A stretch of DNA of 6,483 bases from Polynucleobacter meluiroseus (GCA_943329505.2 CALQED020000072.1:1-6483); one strand, 5' to 3'; counted from the stretch's first letter, positions 1-5,963 are shown. The notes: generated by a model from the sequence alone, not told the origin. Numbers and translations are program-made.

Positions 1-1
1 A

Positions 2-388
2 AAACTCACCCTATATTACGATGGCGCATGTCCTTTGTGCCAGGCTGAGATTTTATTTTTGTCTGGGCGTAACCAAGCGGGTCTGTTAGATTTCATTGAT
101 ATCAACTCAGCTCGTTATGACCCGGTGAAGGTTGGAGTGTCATGTGAAGCCGCCTTAGCTGCGATGTATGGGCAATACACTGATGGTTCCTTGATTCAGG
201 GCGCTACAGTTTTTCCTGAGGCCTACCGAAGAGCTAACCTACCGTTTTTGGCATGGCTATTTTCTAGAAAGCTAGTTCAGCCACCATTGCGGCTAGGCTA
301 TCAAATTTTCGCTAAAAATCGACATGCAATTTCTAGAGTCTTGGGCCCAGGTGCATTACGCCTAGTCAAAGCAAGATCCAAGAGTTAG
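2..388 (+). CDS. DCC-family (DUF393) thiol-disulfide oxidoreductase-like protein, 5' end cut by the window
   Basis: The frame is open from base 2 and ends at TAG 386-388, giving 128 visible residues. The first visible residues read KLTLYYDGACPLCQAE. This is the family signature: a short beta strand followed by D-x-x-C-x-x-C (D7, C10, C13 of the visible part), resembling a thioredoxin-type redox-active pair. The C-terminal half, with FAKNR and GPG, fits the DCC family. These proteins are usually about 120-150 residues, so only a few N-terminal residues should be missing. No signal peptide is visible, so a cytoplasmic location is inferred. The redox substrate is unknown for most members, and 'oxidoreductase' rests on the CxxC motif. 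The downstream gene starts 18 nt later on the same strand, so the two are probably co-transcribed. Reading only from an internal codon near base 35 would lose the motif. Confidence 0.88.
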   Translation, partial: KLTLYYDGACPLCQAEILFLSGRNQAGLLDFIDINSARYDPVKVGVSCEAALAAMYGQYTDGSLIQGATVFPEAYRRANLPFLAWLFSRKLVQPPLRLGYQIFAKNRHAISRVLGPGALRLVKARSKS

Positions 389-406
389 ATTGAATCAGGT
401 GGTCTT

Positions 407-961
407 ATGAGAGCTCAATTACTATTTATCCAACTTTGTGCAATTGCTTGCTTATATGCTACCCCTGCGCTTGCAAAAGATGTCGCCTATATTAATGAGG
501 TATTAAATCCAGCGAAACTACAGGGTAGTGGCAAATTAAGCTGGTGGGGATTGCATATTTATGATGCCGCGTTCTATCGTGGCTCTAATGCTAACTCTCC
601 AGAATTTGCTCTGGATATCCGCTATCAAAAATCATTTAGTGGAACTGCGCTCGTGAAGAGCACCATTGAAGAGATGAGAAAGCTAGGCGTCCCGGATGCT
701 CAGACTCAGGCCTGGGAAAAGCAGTTGGGGACATTTTTTCCAAATATAGAATCAGGACAGAATCTCACTGCTATTTATCTCCCTAAGCAGGGCACCACCT
801 TTTACTTCGAAGGCAAACCCCTTGCACAAATTCCTGGAGCTGACTTTTCTAAAGCATTTTTTGGAATTTGGTTGGACCCTAAAACCAGCTCAACTAAACT
901 GCGCGAACAATTGCTCGGCCAGAATTGCCCACCACCCCTTTTTCAGGAGACTTGTAATTAA
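407..961 (+). CDS. Exported chalcone isomerase-like domain protein
   Basis: The product has 184 residues. Residues 1-23 form a signal peptide: basic start MRAQ, a hydrophobic core, and an A-L-A cleavage motif ahead of K24. The mature protein is therefore expected in the periplasm. The rest matches the bacterial chalcone isomerase-like family (Chalcone_3 type), with G-x-G-K-L-S-W-W-G-L-x-I-Y-D-A near residues 36-50 and F-x-G-I-W-L-D-P near 152-159. Despite the name, bacterial members are not known to make flavonoids. The plant fold relates to fatty-acid-binding proteins, so lipid binding is a reasonable inference. The mature part has only two cysteines, C174 and C183, both in the C-terminal tail. 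An AGGTGG ribosome-binding site (397-402) lies 4 nt before ATG. The stop TAA shares its last base with the next ATG (TAATG), suggesting translational coupling. Confidence 0.88.
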   Translation: MRAQLLFIQLCAIACLYATPALAKDVAYINEVLNPAKLQGSGKLSWWGLHIYDAAFYRGSNANSPEFALDIRYQKSFSGTALVKSTIEEMRKLGVPDAQTQAWEKQLGTFFPNIESGQNLTAIYLPKQGTTFYFEGKPLAQIPGADFSKAFFGIWLDPKTSSTKLREQLLGQNCPPPLFQETCN

Positions 962-1509
962 TGAAATCATTCTTTAATAAATTCAATACGCTGATGTTCT
1001 GTAGCCTATTGTTATTGGGATGCACAGGACCACAAGTATCTCAGTACGCCAATGAAAAGCCGGTACTAGACCTCAGCGAATATTTTTCCGGCACGATTGA
1101 TGCTTATGGAATCTTTACAGACCGTAGCGGCGTTGTCGTGAAGCGCTTTTCCGTCTTGATACAAGCAAATTGGCAGACGATTGATGGAAAAAAAGTCGGC
1201 ACTCTCGATGAAAGCTTTGATTACTCAGATGGCAGCAAGCAAAAACGTATTTGGACATTGACTGAAGTTGCCCCTGGAAAATATATTGGTAAAGCAGATG
1301 ATGTAGTGGGCGAGGCCAATGGCTCATCTGCTGGTAATGCGCTCAATTGGGCTTACACCTTAGCTTTACCAGTAGATGGCACGATCTATCATGTCCAGTT
1401 TGATGATTGGATGTACCTCATGTCACCTAAGGTCATGGTCAATAAAGCCAAGATGAGTAAGTTTGGTTTTGAACTTGGCGAAGTCACGTTGAGTTTTTAC
1501 AAGCGCTAG
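961..1509 (+). CDS. DUF3833 family lipoprotein
   Basis: The product has 182 residues and begins with a lipoprotein signal peptide: basic MKSFFNK, a hydrophobic stretch, then the lipobox L-L-G-C with C21 as the lipidated cysteine. The residue after it is T, so the usual aspartate inner-membrane retention signal is absent and outer-membrane sorting is plausible. The body matches DUF3833, with L-x-x-Y-F-x-G near 38-44, F-x-Y-x-D-G-x-x-x-x-R-x-W in the middle (about 86-98) and D-D-W-M-Y-L-M near 148-154. Its function is unknown. In other proteobacteria, members occur beside cyclopropane-fatty-acid-synthase-like and amine-oxidase-like genes, pointing to membrane lipid modification or stress. AGGAGA at 945-950, inside the preceding gene, is its ribosome-binding site, 10 nt from ATG. 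It is the last gene of its operon and is followed by a terminator. Confidence 0.9.
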   Translation: MKSFFNKFNTLMFCSLLLLGCTGPQVSQYANEKPVLDLSEYFSGTIDAYGIFTDRSGVVVKRFSVLIQANWQTIDGKKVGTLDESFDYSDGSKQKRIWTLTEVAPGKYIGKADDVVGEANGSSAGNALNWAYTLALPVDGTIYHVQFDDWMYLMSPKVMVNKAKMSKFGFELGEVTLSFYKR

Positions 1510-1528
1510 TCTCTTAATTGCCATAGAG

Positions 1529-1556
1529 ACCCCCAGACAGTTCTCTGGGGGTTTTA
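1529..1556 (+). terminator. Rho-independent terminator of the DCC / chalcone isomerase-like / DUF3833 operon
   Basis: A perfect 9-bp stem pairs ACCCCCAGA (1529-1537) with TCTGGGGGT (1544-1552) across the loop CAGTTC, directly followed by a TTTTATTT tract. It lies 19 nt after the DUF3833 stop and just before the convergent ahpF stop. On the - strand the same stem is not followed by a T tract, so it should act mainly on + strand transcription and only weakly, if at all, on ahpF. Confidence 0.93.
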
Positions 1557-1557
1557 T

Positions 1558-3138
1558 TTAGGCAGCAACCATACTTGGCAGCTCTTCAGTCACAGAATGA
1601 CGAATTAAATAGTCAAATGCACCTAGTGAGGCCTTTGCACCATCACCCATCGCAATGATGATTTGCTTGTAAGGAATGGTGGTGCAATCACCTGCTGCGA
1701 ATACGCCTGGCAAGGAGGTCTCTCCCTTAGGGTCAACGATGATTTCACCTCGTGGAGAGAGATCAATCGTACCTTTGAGCCATTCAGTATTGGGCAATAG
1801 ACCAATTTGCACAAAGATGCCTTCAAGTTCAATTGTGTGCTCGGCGTTATTAGTACGATCTTGATAACGTAAGCCATTCACTTTATTGCCATCACCTAAA
1901 ACTTCTTTTGTTAACGCACTCTTGATGACTGTAATGTTTGGCAAACTAAAAAGCTTCTTCTGTAAAACGGCATCTGCACGCAATTGATGATCGAACTCAA
2001 TTAAAGTCACATGGCTCACAAGACCAGCCAGATCAATTGCAGCCTCAACGCCAGAGTTACCGCCACCAATTACGGCAACACGCTTACCTTTAAATAGTGG
2101 GCCGTCACAATGCGGGCAGTAAGCTACTCCTTTATTTCGGTACTCTTGCTCACCAGGAACACTCATTTCTCTCCAGCGTGCGCCAGTGCTGATGATGACT
2201 GATTTGCTTTTTAGTACCGCCCCATTGGCAATCTCGATTTCAAGACCATCATGAGTCTTGCTTATTTTGCTAGCGCTTTGTAGATTCATGATGTCGACCT
2301 CATAACTCTTTACATGCTGCTCTAAAGCTTGGACGAGTTTTGGTCCTTCGGTATGGGAGACGGAGATAAAATTTTCAATACCTAAGGTATCCATCACTTG
2401 ACCGCCAAATCGCTCAGCAACGATTCCAGTGCGAATGCCCTTACGGGCAGCATAGATAGCAGCTGCAGCACCTGCGGGGCCACCGCCAATGACTAAAACA
2501 TCAAAATCACCTTTGGCATTAAGTTTGGCAGCCTCTTCTTTAGGGTTACCAGCATCCAGTTTGGTAATAATTTCTTCCACACCCATGCGGCCTTGACCAT
2601 ATACCTCGCCATTAAGAATGACGGTTGGTACTGCCATGATTTGGTATTGATCAACCAAGTTCTGAAAGAGAGCACCGTCGATCATTTCGTGTTCAACGTT
2701 AGGATTGAGGGCCGCCATTAAGTTCAAGGCCTGAACAACATCAGGACAGTTATGGCATGACAAAGAAATAAACGTTTGGAAGCGGAACTTACCATCTAAC
2801 TTGCGAATACGCGCAATGATATCTTCTTCGACCTTGGGCGGGTAGCCACTGGCTTGCAAAATGGCTAGGATGAATGAGGTCATCTCATGACCCATTGGCA
2901 GGCCTGAAAATGTTATGCGCGCCTCTTCACCAGTCTTACCAACAGTAAAGCTGGGTACGTTCTTTACCTTGCCATCAGTCTTGATGGTAATTTTTTCTGA
3001 TTGCTCAGCAACCTCATTTAAGAGCTCTAGCATTTGTGCAGCAGCAGGGCTTTGATCCAAGCTAGCGGTCAACGTGATTGGAGCAACAATCTTCTCAAAG
3101 TACGCTTTTAATTGGCTTTTAATATTGTCATCTAACAT
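1558..3138 (-). CDS. ahpF: Alkyl hydroperoxide reductase subunit F (NADH-dependent flavoprotein)
   Basis: The 526-residue product has the full AhpF architecture and normal length. AhpF passes electrons from NADH through FAD and two disulfides to the peroxiredoxin AhpC in the cytoplasm. Residues 1-200 are the tandem thioredoxin-like N-terminal domain, with redox pair C128-H-N-C131 and the V-P-T loop at 170-172. The FAD-binding G-G-G-P-A-G is at 218-223. The thioredoxin-reductase-type active site C341-P-H-C344-D is followed by the NAD-binding G-G-G-N-S-G at 358-363. The second FAD motif P-G-V-F-A-A-G-D is at 477-484. All catalytic cysteines are present. The ATG at 3138 has AAGGA 6 nt upstream. 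The gene follows ahpC by 103 bp on the same strand, and the spacer contains strong alternative hairpins that may set the AhpC:AhpF ratio. Confidence 0.97.
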   Translation of the reverse strand: MLDDNIKSQLKAYFEKIVAPITLTASLDQSPAAAQMLELLNEVAEQSEKITIKTDGKVKNVPSFTVGKTGEEARITFSGLPMGHEMTSFILAILQASGYPPKVEEDIIARIRKLDGKFRFQTFISLSCHNCPDVVQALNLMAALNPNVEHEMIDGALFQNLVDQYQIMAVPTVILNGEVYGQGRMGVEEIITKLDAGNPKEEAAKLNAKGDFDVLVIGGGPAGAAAAIYAARKGIRTGIVAERFGGQVMDTLGIENFISVSHTEGPKLVQALEQHVKSYEVDIMNLQSASKISKTHDGLEIEIANGAVLKSKSVIISTGARWREMSVPGEQEYRNKGVAYCPHCDGPLFKGKRVAVIGGGNSGVEAAIDLAGLVSHVTLIEFDHQLRADAVLQKKLFSLPNITVIKSALTKEVLGDGNKVNGLRYQDRTNNAEHTIELEGIFVQIGLLPNTEWLKGTIDLSPRGEIIVDPKGETSLPGVFAAGDCTTIPYKQIIIAMGDGAKASLGAFDYLIRHSVTEELPSMVAA

Positions 3139-3164
3139 GGTGAATCCTTAATTTGTATTTCAGT

Positions 3165-3203
3165 GAGTCTATTGGGCAGGATCAAATCCTCTCCAATAGA
3201 CTC
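3165..3203 (-). repeat. Large hairpin in the ahpC-ahpF spacer, near ahpF
   Basis: A perfect 11-bp inverted repeat pairs GAGTCTATTGG (3165-3175) with CCAATAGACTC (3193-3203). The loop holds a second stem, AGGAT/ATCCT (3178-3182 with 3186-3190), giving a long two-part hairpin. It starts 27 nt upstream of the ahpF start codon in the ahpCF transcript and leaves the ribosome-binding site free. No U-tract follows it, so a simple intrinsic terminator is unlikely. A processing, 3'-end-stabilising or attenuating role is inferred. Confidence 0.75.
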
Positions 3204-3223
3204 TCCGTAGAGAGTCTGATTGG
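3193..3223 (-). repeat. Alternative hairpin in the ahpC-ahpF spacer, near ahpC
   Basis: The segment 3193-3205 (CCAATAGACTCTC) can also pair with 3210-3223. This gives 13 bp with one bulged G (3218) around the tetraloop CGTA (3206-3209). The core, 3198-3205 with 3210-3217, is a perfect 8-bp stem. Because 3193-3203 is also an arm of the neighbouring hairpin (3165-3203), the two structures exclude each other. This one would form first as ahpC-to-ahpF RNA is made. No U-tract follows it. Confidence 0.7.
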
Positions 3224-3241
3224 TTATAGAGTCAGATCGAT

Positions 3242-3805
3242 TTAGATCTTGCCTACGAGGTCTAAAGATGGAGTCAAAGTAGCTGCGCCTTCTTTCCATT
3301 TTGCTGGGCAAACTTCACCTGGGTGAGCGGCTGTATATTGAGCAGCCTTGAGCTTACGCAAAGTTTCAGAAACATCACGTGCGATTTCATTGGAGTGGAT
3401 TTCAGCAGTCTTGATCACGCCTTCTGGATTGATAATGAATGTACCGCGCAAGGCCAAACCTGCTTCAGGAATGTGTACGCCAAATGCATTAGTCAATGTG
3501 TGTGTTGGATCGCCAACCAATGGGAACTTAGCCTTACCAACAGCTGGTGAAGTCTCATGCCATACTTTGTGTGAGAAGTGGGTATCAGTTGTAACGATAT
3601 ACACCTCAGCACCCATCTTTTGGAATTCAGCATAGTTATTGGCCGCATCTTCAATTTCAGTTGGGCAGTTAAATGTAAAAGCTGCTGGCATGAAAATCAA
3701 AACGGACCACTTACCTTTGAGAGTTTCGTCAGTAACAGTGACAAACTTGCCATTGTGGAAAGCTTCGGTTTTAAATGGTGCTACGGTGGTGTTGATAATA
3801 GACAT
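3242..3805 (-). CDS. ahpC: Alkyl hydroperoxide reductase subunit C (2-Cys peroxiredoxin)
   Basis: The 187-residue product has the standard length for AhpC, the cytoplasmic peroxidase that reduces H2O2, organic hydroperoxides and peroxynitrite and is recycled by AhpF. The peroxidatic site reads P40-A-A-F-T44-F-N-C47-P-T-E, keeping the P-x-x-x-T-x-x-C core. The conserved arginine is R120 in L-A-L-R-G-T-F. The resolving cysteine is C166 in G-E-V-C-P-A-K-W, making it a typical 2-Cys enzyme. Compared with the enterobacterial P-A-D-F-T-F-V-C-P, D is A and V is N. I recall this as normal for betaproteobacterial AhpC. The ATG at 3805 is preceded by GAGGAG with a 4-nt gap. It is the first gene of the ahpCF unit. 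The AT-rich upstream region has a weak OxyR-like site. Confidence 0.97.
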   Translation of the reverse strand: MSIINTTVAPFKTEAFHNGKFVTVTDETLKGKWSVLIFMPAAFTFNCPTEIEDAANNYAEFQKMGAEVYIVTTDTHFSHKVWHETSPAVGKAKFPLVGDPTHTLTNAFGVHIPEAGLALRGTFIINPEGVIKTAEIHSNEIARDVSETLRKLKAAQYTAAHPGEVCPAKWKEGAATLTPSLDLVGKI

Positions 3806-3890
3806 AGTGCTCCTCTTGTTAAATAAATTGGGTTAATCAAACTCGCAAAGCTTTGACAACGGAGTTCATTCTAGGGGCTATTTATTTATT

Positions 3891-3896
3891 TGTATA
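3891..3896 (-). promoter_or_regulatory. Possible -10 element for ahpC
   Basis: On the - strand this reads TATACA, four of six matches to TATAAT, about 86 nt before the ahpC start. No good -35 hexamer lies 16-18 bp upstream. This would suit an activator-dependent promoter, since the OxyR-like site overlaps the expected -35 position. In such AT-rich DNA the match could be chance. Confidence 0.25.
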
Positions 3897-3900
3897 ATGA

Positions 3901-3920
3901 ATAATTTAGATATAAATTAT
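3901..3920. repeat. AT-rich perfect inverted repeat upstream of ahpC
   Basis: ATAATTTA (3901-3908) and TAAATTAT (3913-3920) are perfect 8-bp inverted arms around GATA. The repeat sits in a strongly AT-rich stretch, about 3881-3942, between the divergent ahpC and phasin genes. It could be an operator for a dimeric regulator or simply part of an AT-rich promoter. Confidence 0.45.
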
Positions 3921-3942
3921 CGATTTAATAGATAATAAAAAT
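3906..3942. promoter_or_regulatory. Weak OxyR-like site upstream of ahpC
   Basis: The known OxyR consensus is four tetranucleotides, ATAG/CTAT alternating every 11 bp. Here TTAG (3906), TTAT (3917), ATAG (3928) and AAAT (3939) give 3, 3, 4 and 2 matches of four. The flanking T and A positions inside each half also agree (3911, 3915, 3933, 3937). It overlaps where the -35 of the possible ahpC promoter would be, as in OxyR-activated genes. The AT-rich background makes chance matches likely. Confidence 0.3.
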
Positions 3943-4078
3943 TGCCTGCTAATACTCTCAAAATAGCCCTTTCAGGCTCCTATTGGCCTCTATTCCTAAC
4001 TCTATCTACTACTGGTATTCCTCTATGGAAAGCTCCTTAAACCAGAGTAGATTGATATCTATTACTTATCTCTCCTTG

Positions 4079-4086
4079 AAAGGGGG
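4079..4086 (+). promoter_or_regulatory. Strong ribosome-binding site of the phasin gene
   Basis: AAAGGGGG lies 5 nt before ATG 4092, a near-ideal Shine-Dalgarno sequence suited to an abundant granule protein. I could not place a convincing promoter between 3921 and 4078. Confidence 0.75.
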
Positions 4087-4091
4087 TTGTT

Positions 4092-4619
4092 ATGGGCAAA
4101 AGTCAGCAAAAGGCTATTGATTCCAGTAAAGCGGTAGGTCGAGTAGCCATGGAAAGTGCGCAAGCAATTGCGCAAATCAATCAAAAAACAGCGCAAGAAT
4201 TCGCTGAGCTCATGCAACAACGCGTTTCCACCTTGATGAAAACCCAGGATCCTAAAGCAGTATTTGATGATGTACACACAAAAGTTTTACAAGATGCCGC
4301 CAAAGAGGTGACGCATTATCACCAACAATTGCTGGAAATTTTGCGCAGTGGAAATCAAGAATTGGCTGACATTGCCGAGGTCATGATTCAAGATTCAAAG
4401 GCAGATCTCATCCATTTTGTAAATGATGCAACCAATAATGCGCCGATTGGAAGTGAGGCTTACGTTTCAGTATTTAAGACTTCATTTAATATGGCTTTGC
4501 AAAATTTTGATTTAGTTCGATCTGCCATGACCGAATCATTTGAAAAATTTGATAAAAGTATGGAGAACATGACGAATCTCAATACAGCCAAGCCATCGAC
4601 TAAAAAGAGCTCAGAATGA
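4092..4619 (+). CDS. Phasin family protein (PHA granule-associated)
   Basis: The 175-residue product matches the Phasin_2-type family. It is almost entirely amphipathic helix, rich in A, Q, E and K, with no cysteine, no signal peptide and no membrane segment. The family core is visible around residues 35-100: A-E-L-M-Q-Q-R, then T-Q-D-P-K-A-V (51-57), then a long helix containing H-Y-H-Q-Q-L-L-E-I. A lysine- and serine-rich tail (167-175) is typical. Phasins coat polyhydroxyalkanoate granules and control their size and number. No PHA synthase or other pha gene lies in the window, so the link to PHA rests on family membership alone. The start is fixed by AAAGGGGG 5 nt upstream. It is a single-gene unit, divergent from ahpC and convergent with the deacetylase gene 10 bp downstream. 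Confidence 0.9.
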   Translation: MGKSQQKAIDSSKAVGRVAMESAQAIAQINQKTAQEFAELMQQRVSTLMKTQDPKAVFDDVHTKVLQDAAKEVTHYHQQLLEILRSGNQELADIAEVMIQDSKADLIHFVNDATNNAPIGSEAYVSVFKTSFNMALQNFDLVRSAMTESFEKFDKSMENMTNLNTAKPSTKKSSE

Positions 4620-4645
4620 TCAATAGCGCTTAATAGCGCTGTTGA
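4620..4645. terminator. Hairpin between convergent phasin and deacetylase genes, possible bidirectional terminator
   Basis: TCAATAGCGCT (4620-4630) pairs with AGCGCTGTTGA (4635-4645) around the loop TAAT, 11 bp with one T-G wobble. It begins directly after the phasin TGA and covers the last codons and the TAA of the - strand deacetylase gene. Neither side has an immediate T tract, so if it terminates, it does so imperfectly, or it protects both mRNA 3' ends. Confidence 0.5.
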
Positions 4646-5529
4646 AATTGCAAGGCAGTTTGAATCGTCTGAAAGTGAATTGCAATAGTAGATTCAATTT
4701 CTTTCCCATAACCGCCGGCCATGGAGAATGCGACTGGTATTTGCCTGTCCAATGCGTACTCAAACACTGCTGCATCTCTAAGACGCATACCATCGTTGCT
4801 AAGCTTGAGTCGGCCTAAACGATCACCCTCATGGGGGTCAGCACCGGCAAGATAAATCACAAAGTCCGGATGAAAGCGATCATCTAGTTGATCTAAAGAC
4901 TGACTAAGCGACTGTAAGTAAGTTTGATCGTCACAACCATCTGGCAATCCTATATCTAAATTACTCGATTCTTTTTTGAAGGGGAAATTATTTTCACCAT
5001 GAATCGAGAGCGTAAAGATGGAGGCATCATGCTGAAGAATGGATGCCGTCCCATTACCTTGGTGCACATCTAAATCGATGATCGCTACCTTTAGTTTAGG
5101 ATTAATTTCTTTTTGAAGGACACGAGCAGTAATCGCAGAATCGTTGAAGACGCAAAAGCCACTACCTAGATTACGATAGGCATGGTGAGTGCCCCCGGCT
5201 AAGTTTCCGGAAATACCTTCTCGGGTAGCAGTCTTTGCGGCAGCAATCGTAGCGCCCGCAGAACGTCGTGAACGCTCCACCATTTTTTCAGTCCAGGGAA
5301 AGCCAATTTCTTTTTGTTCATCCGCGCTGAGATTACCTTTAATGACTTTTAAAAGATAGTGTGGATCATGGGCATATAGAATTTGCGTATCACTTGCAGG
5401 AGGTGCTTCTAGTAATTCGAGATGGGGAAGCGTGCCAACCAATTCTCTTAATCGAGAATACTTTTCCATTGGAAAGCGATGCCCTGATGGTAGGGGGAGC
5501 ACAAAATGATCAGAGTAAAAAGCCTTCAA
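4630..5529 (-). CDS. Histone deacetylase superfamily protein, HDAC11 (class IV)-like deacylase
   Basis: The 299-residue product is a full-length zinc-dependent deacetylase-fold enzyme. Visible active-site residues are the catalytic pair H115-H116 in G-G-T-H-H-A; zinc ligands D154 and H156 in I-D-L-D-V-H-Q-G-N-G; zinc ligand D231 in A-G-A-D-P-H-E-G-D-R-L-G; and the transition-state tyrosine Y274 in G-G-Y. The N-terminal R-F-P-M-E-K-Y motif and E-G-D-R-L-G closely recall HDAC11 and its bacterial relatives rather than AcuC. Human HDAC11 removes long fatty-acyl groups from lysine. The substrate of the bacterial form is not known to me. It starts at TTG (5529-5527), which overlaps the TGA of the upstream DUF2237 gene as TTGA, so translation is probably coupled. 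No strong Shine-Dalgarno precedes it. The product is cytoplasmic, with no signal or membrane segments. Confidence 0.92.
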   Translation of the reverse strand: MKAFYSDHFVLPLPSGHRFPMEKYSRLRELVGTLPHLELLEAPPASDTQILYAHDPHYLLKVIKGNLSADEQKEIGFPWTEKMVERSRRSAGATIAAAKTATREGISGNLAGGTHHAYRNLGSGFCVFNDSAITARVLQKEINPKLKVAIIDLDVHQGNGTASILQHDASIFTLSIHGENNFPFKKESSNLDIGLPDGCDDQTYLQSLSQSLDQLDDRFHPDFVIYLAGADPHEGDRLGRLKLSNDGMRLRDAAVFEYALDRQIPVAFSMAGGYGKEIESTIAIHFQTIQTALQFQQRY

Positions 5530-5900
5530 ATATCACTCGAATACTGTTGGAGAAGACTTAAGGAGGCGCTCTCGAGGGCTTTGATATGAGTGCTCTCCAA
5601 TTTAATCAAGGGTGCGCAATTGGCTTGGGCTGCTTCTAGCCAGCGATCCATGCAAAGACACCATTGATCTCCAGCCACAAGGCCGGGAAATTGATAGGCT
5701 GGCATTGGTGTGATGAGATCATTACCTTTGCTCAGACTAAATTGTAAAAAGTCGTCAGTAACAATGGCGCAGACAAGATGGCTACCAAGGTCGGCTGCAT
5801 TGGTTTTGCAGCAACCATCCCTGAAGAATCCTGTTAAAGGGTCAAAGGAACAGGGCACTAAAGGCTGTCCCAAAACATTTAAAGCGACATCGTTACTCAT
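5526..5900 (-). CDS. DUF2237 family protein
   Basis: The 124-residue protein matches the compact DUF2237 family almost end to end: N-V-L-G-Q-P-L at 8-14, C17 before D-P-L-T-G-F-F-R-D-G-C-C (20-31), D-L-G-S-H-x-V-C-A (38-45), G-N-D-L-I-T-P (59-65), F-P-G-L (71-74) and W-C-L-C (80-83). It has seven cysteines (17, 30, 31, 44, 81, 83, 95), several within the conserved motifs, which suggests metal binding or redox activity. The biochemical role is unknown. I chose ATG 5900 over the upstream in-frame TTG 5915 because GAGGA (5909-5913) lies 8 nt before the ATG and overlaps the TTG-initiated codons. Its TGA overlaps the TTG start of the HDAC11-like gene, so the two form one operon and may share a pathway. 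Confidence 0.9.
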   Translation of the reverse strand: MSNDVALNVLGQPLVPCSFDPLTGFFRDGCCKTNAADLGSHLVCAIVTDDFLQFSLSKGNDLITPMPAYQFPGLVAGDQWCLCMDRWLEAAQANCAPLIKLESTHIKALESASLSLLQQYSSDI

Positions 5901-5908
5901 CAAATCAT

Positions 5909-5913
5909 TCCTC
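5909..5913 (-). promoter_or_regulatory. Ribosome-binding site deciding the DUF2237 start
   Basis: On the - strand this reads GAGGA, 8 nt upstream of ATG 5900. It lies just inside the extension that would begin at TTG 5915, so it supports the shorter protein. Confidence 0.7.
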
Positions 5914-5934
5914 AATAGTGGTTAGGCCAAGGCT

Positions 5935-5963
5935 ATTTAATAGGGCATTGTGGCACTGGGCAA
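5935..5963 (-). promoter_or_regulatory. Possible promoter of the DUF2237-deacetylase operon
   Basis: On the - strand TTGCCC (5963-5958) and TTAAAT (5940-5935) are spaced by 17 bp. Each matches four of six bases of the sigma-70 -35 and -10 consensus. Transcription would begin near 5928, giving a leader of about 28 nt. The match is modest, but it is in the right place. Confidence 0.35.

Noticed and set aside
1115..1327. 70-codon open frame on the - strand inside the DUF3833 gene
   Set aside because: It is antisense to a recognised conserved gene and has no recognisable product or ribosome-binding context.
3165..3223. Intrinsic terminator between ahpC and ahpF
   Set aside because: Neither hairpin is followed by a U-tract in the ahpCF direction, so I describe them as RNA structures instead.
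3853..3859. TTGACA on the + strand (3853-3858) and TTGTCA on the - strand (3859-3854) as -35 elements
   Set aside because: Neither has a convincing -10 at 16-18 bp. The - strand candidate would also start transcription very close to the ahpC start codon.
3893..3898. Perfect TATAAT on the + strand as a phasin promoter
   Set aside because: No -35-like hexamer lies 16-18 bp upstream, and it is about 194 bp before the phasin start in very AT-rich DNA, so chance is likely. It cannot be ruled out.
4024..4122. Small open frame upstream of and overlapping the phasin start
   Set aside because: It has no ribosome-binding site of its own and runs out of frame into the phasin gene. The strong AAAGGGGG clearly serves ATG 4092.
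5901..5915. Upstream TTG start adding five residues to the DUF2237 protein
   Set aside because: The Shine-Dalgarno GAGGA lies within this extension and is correctly spaced for ATG 5900, and family similarity begins after the ATG.
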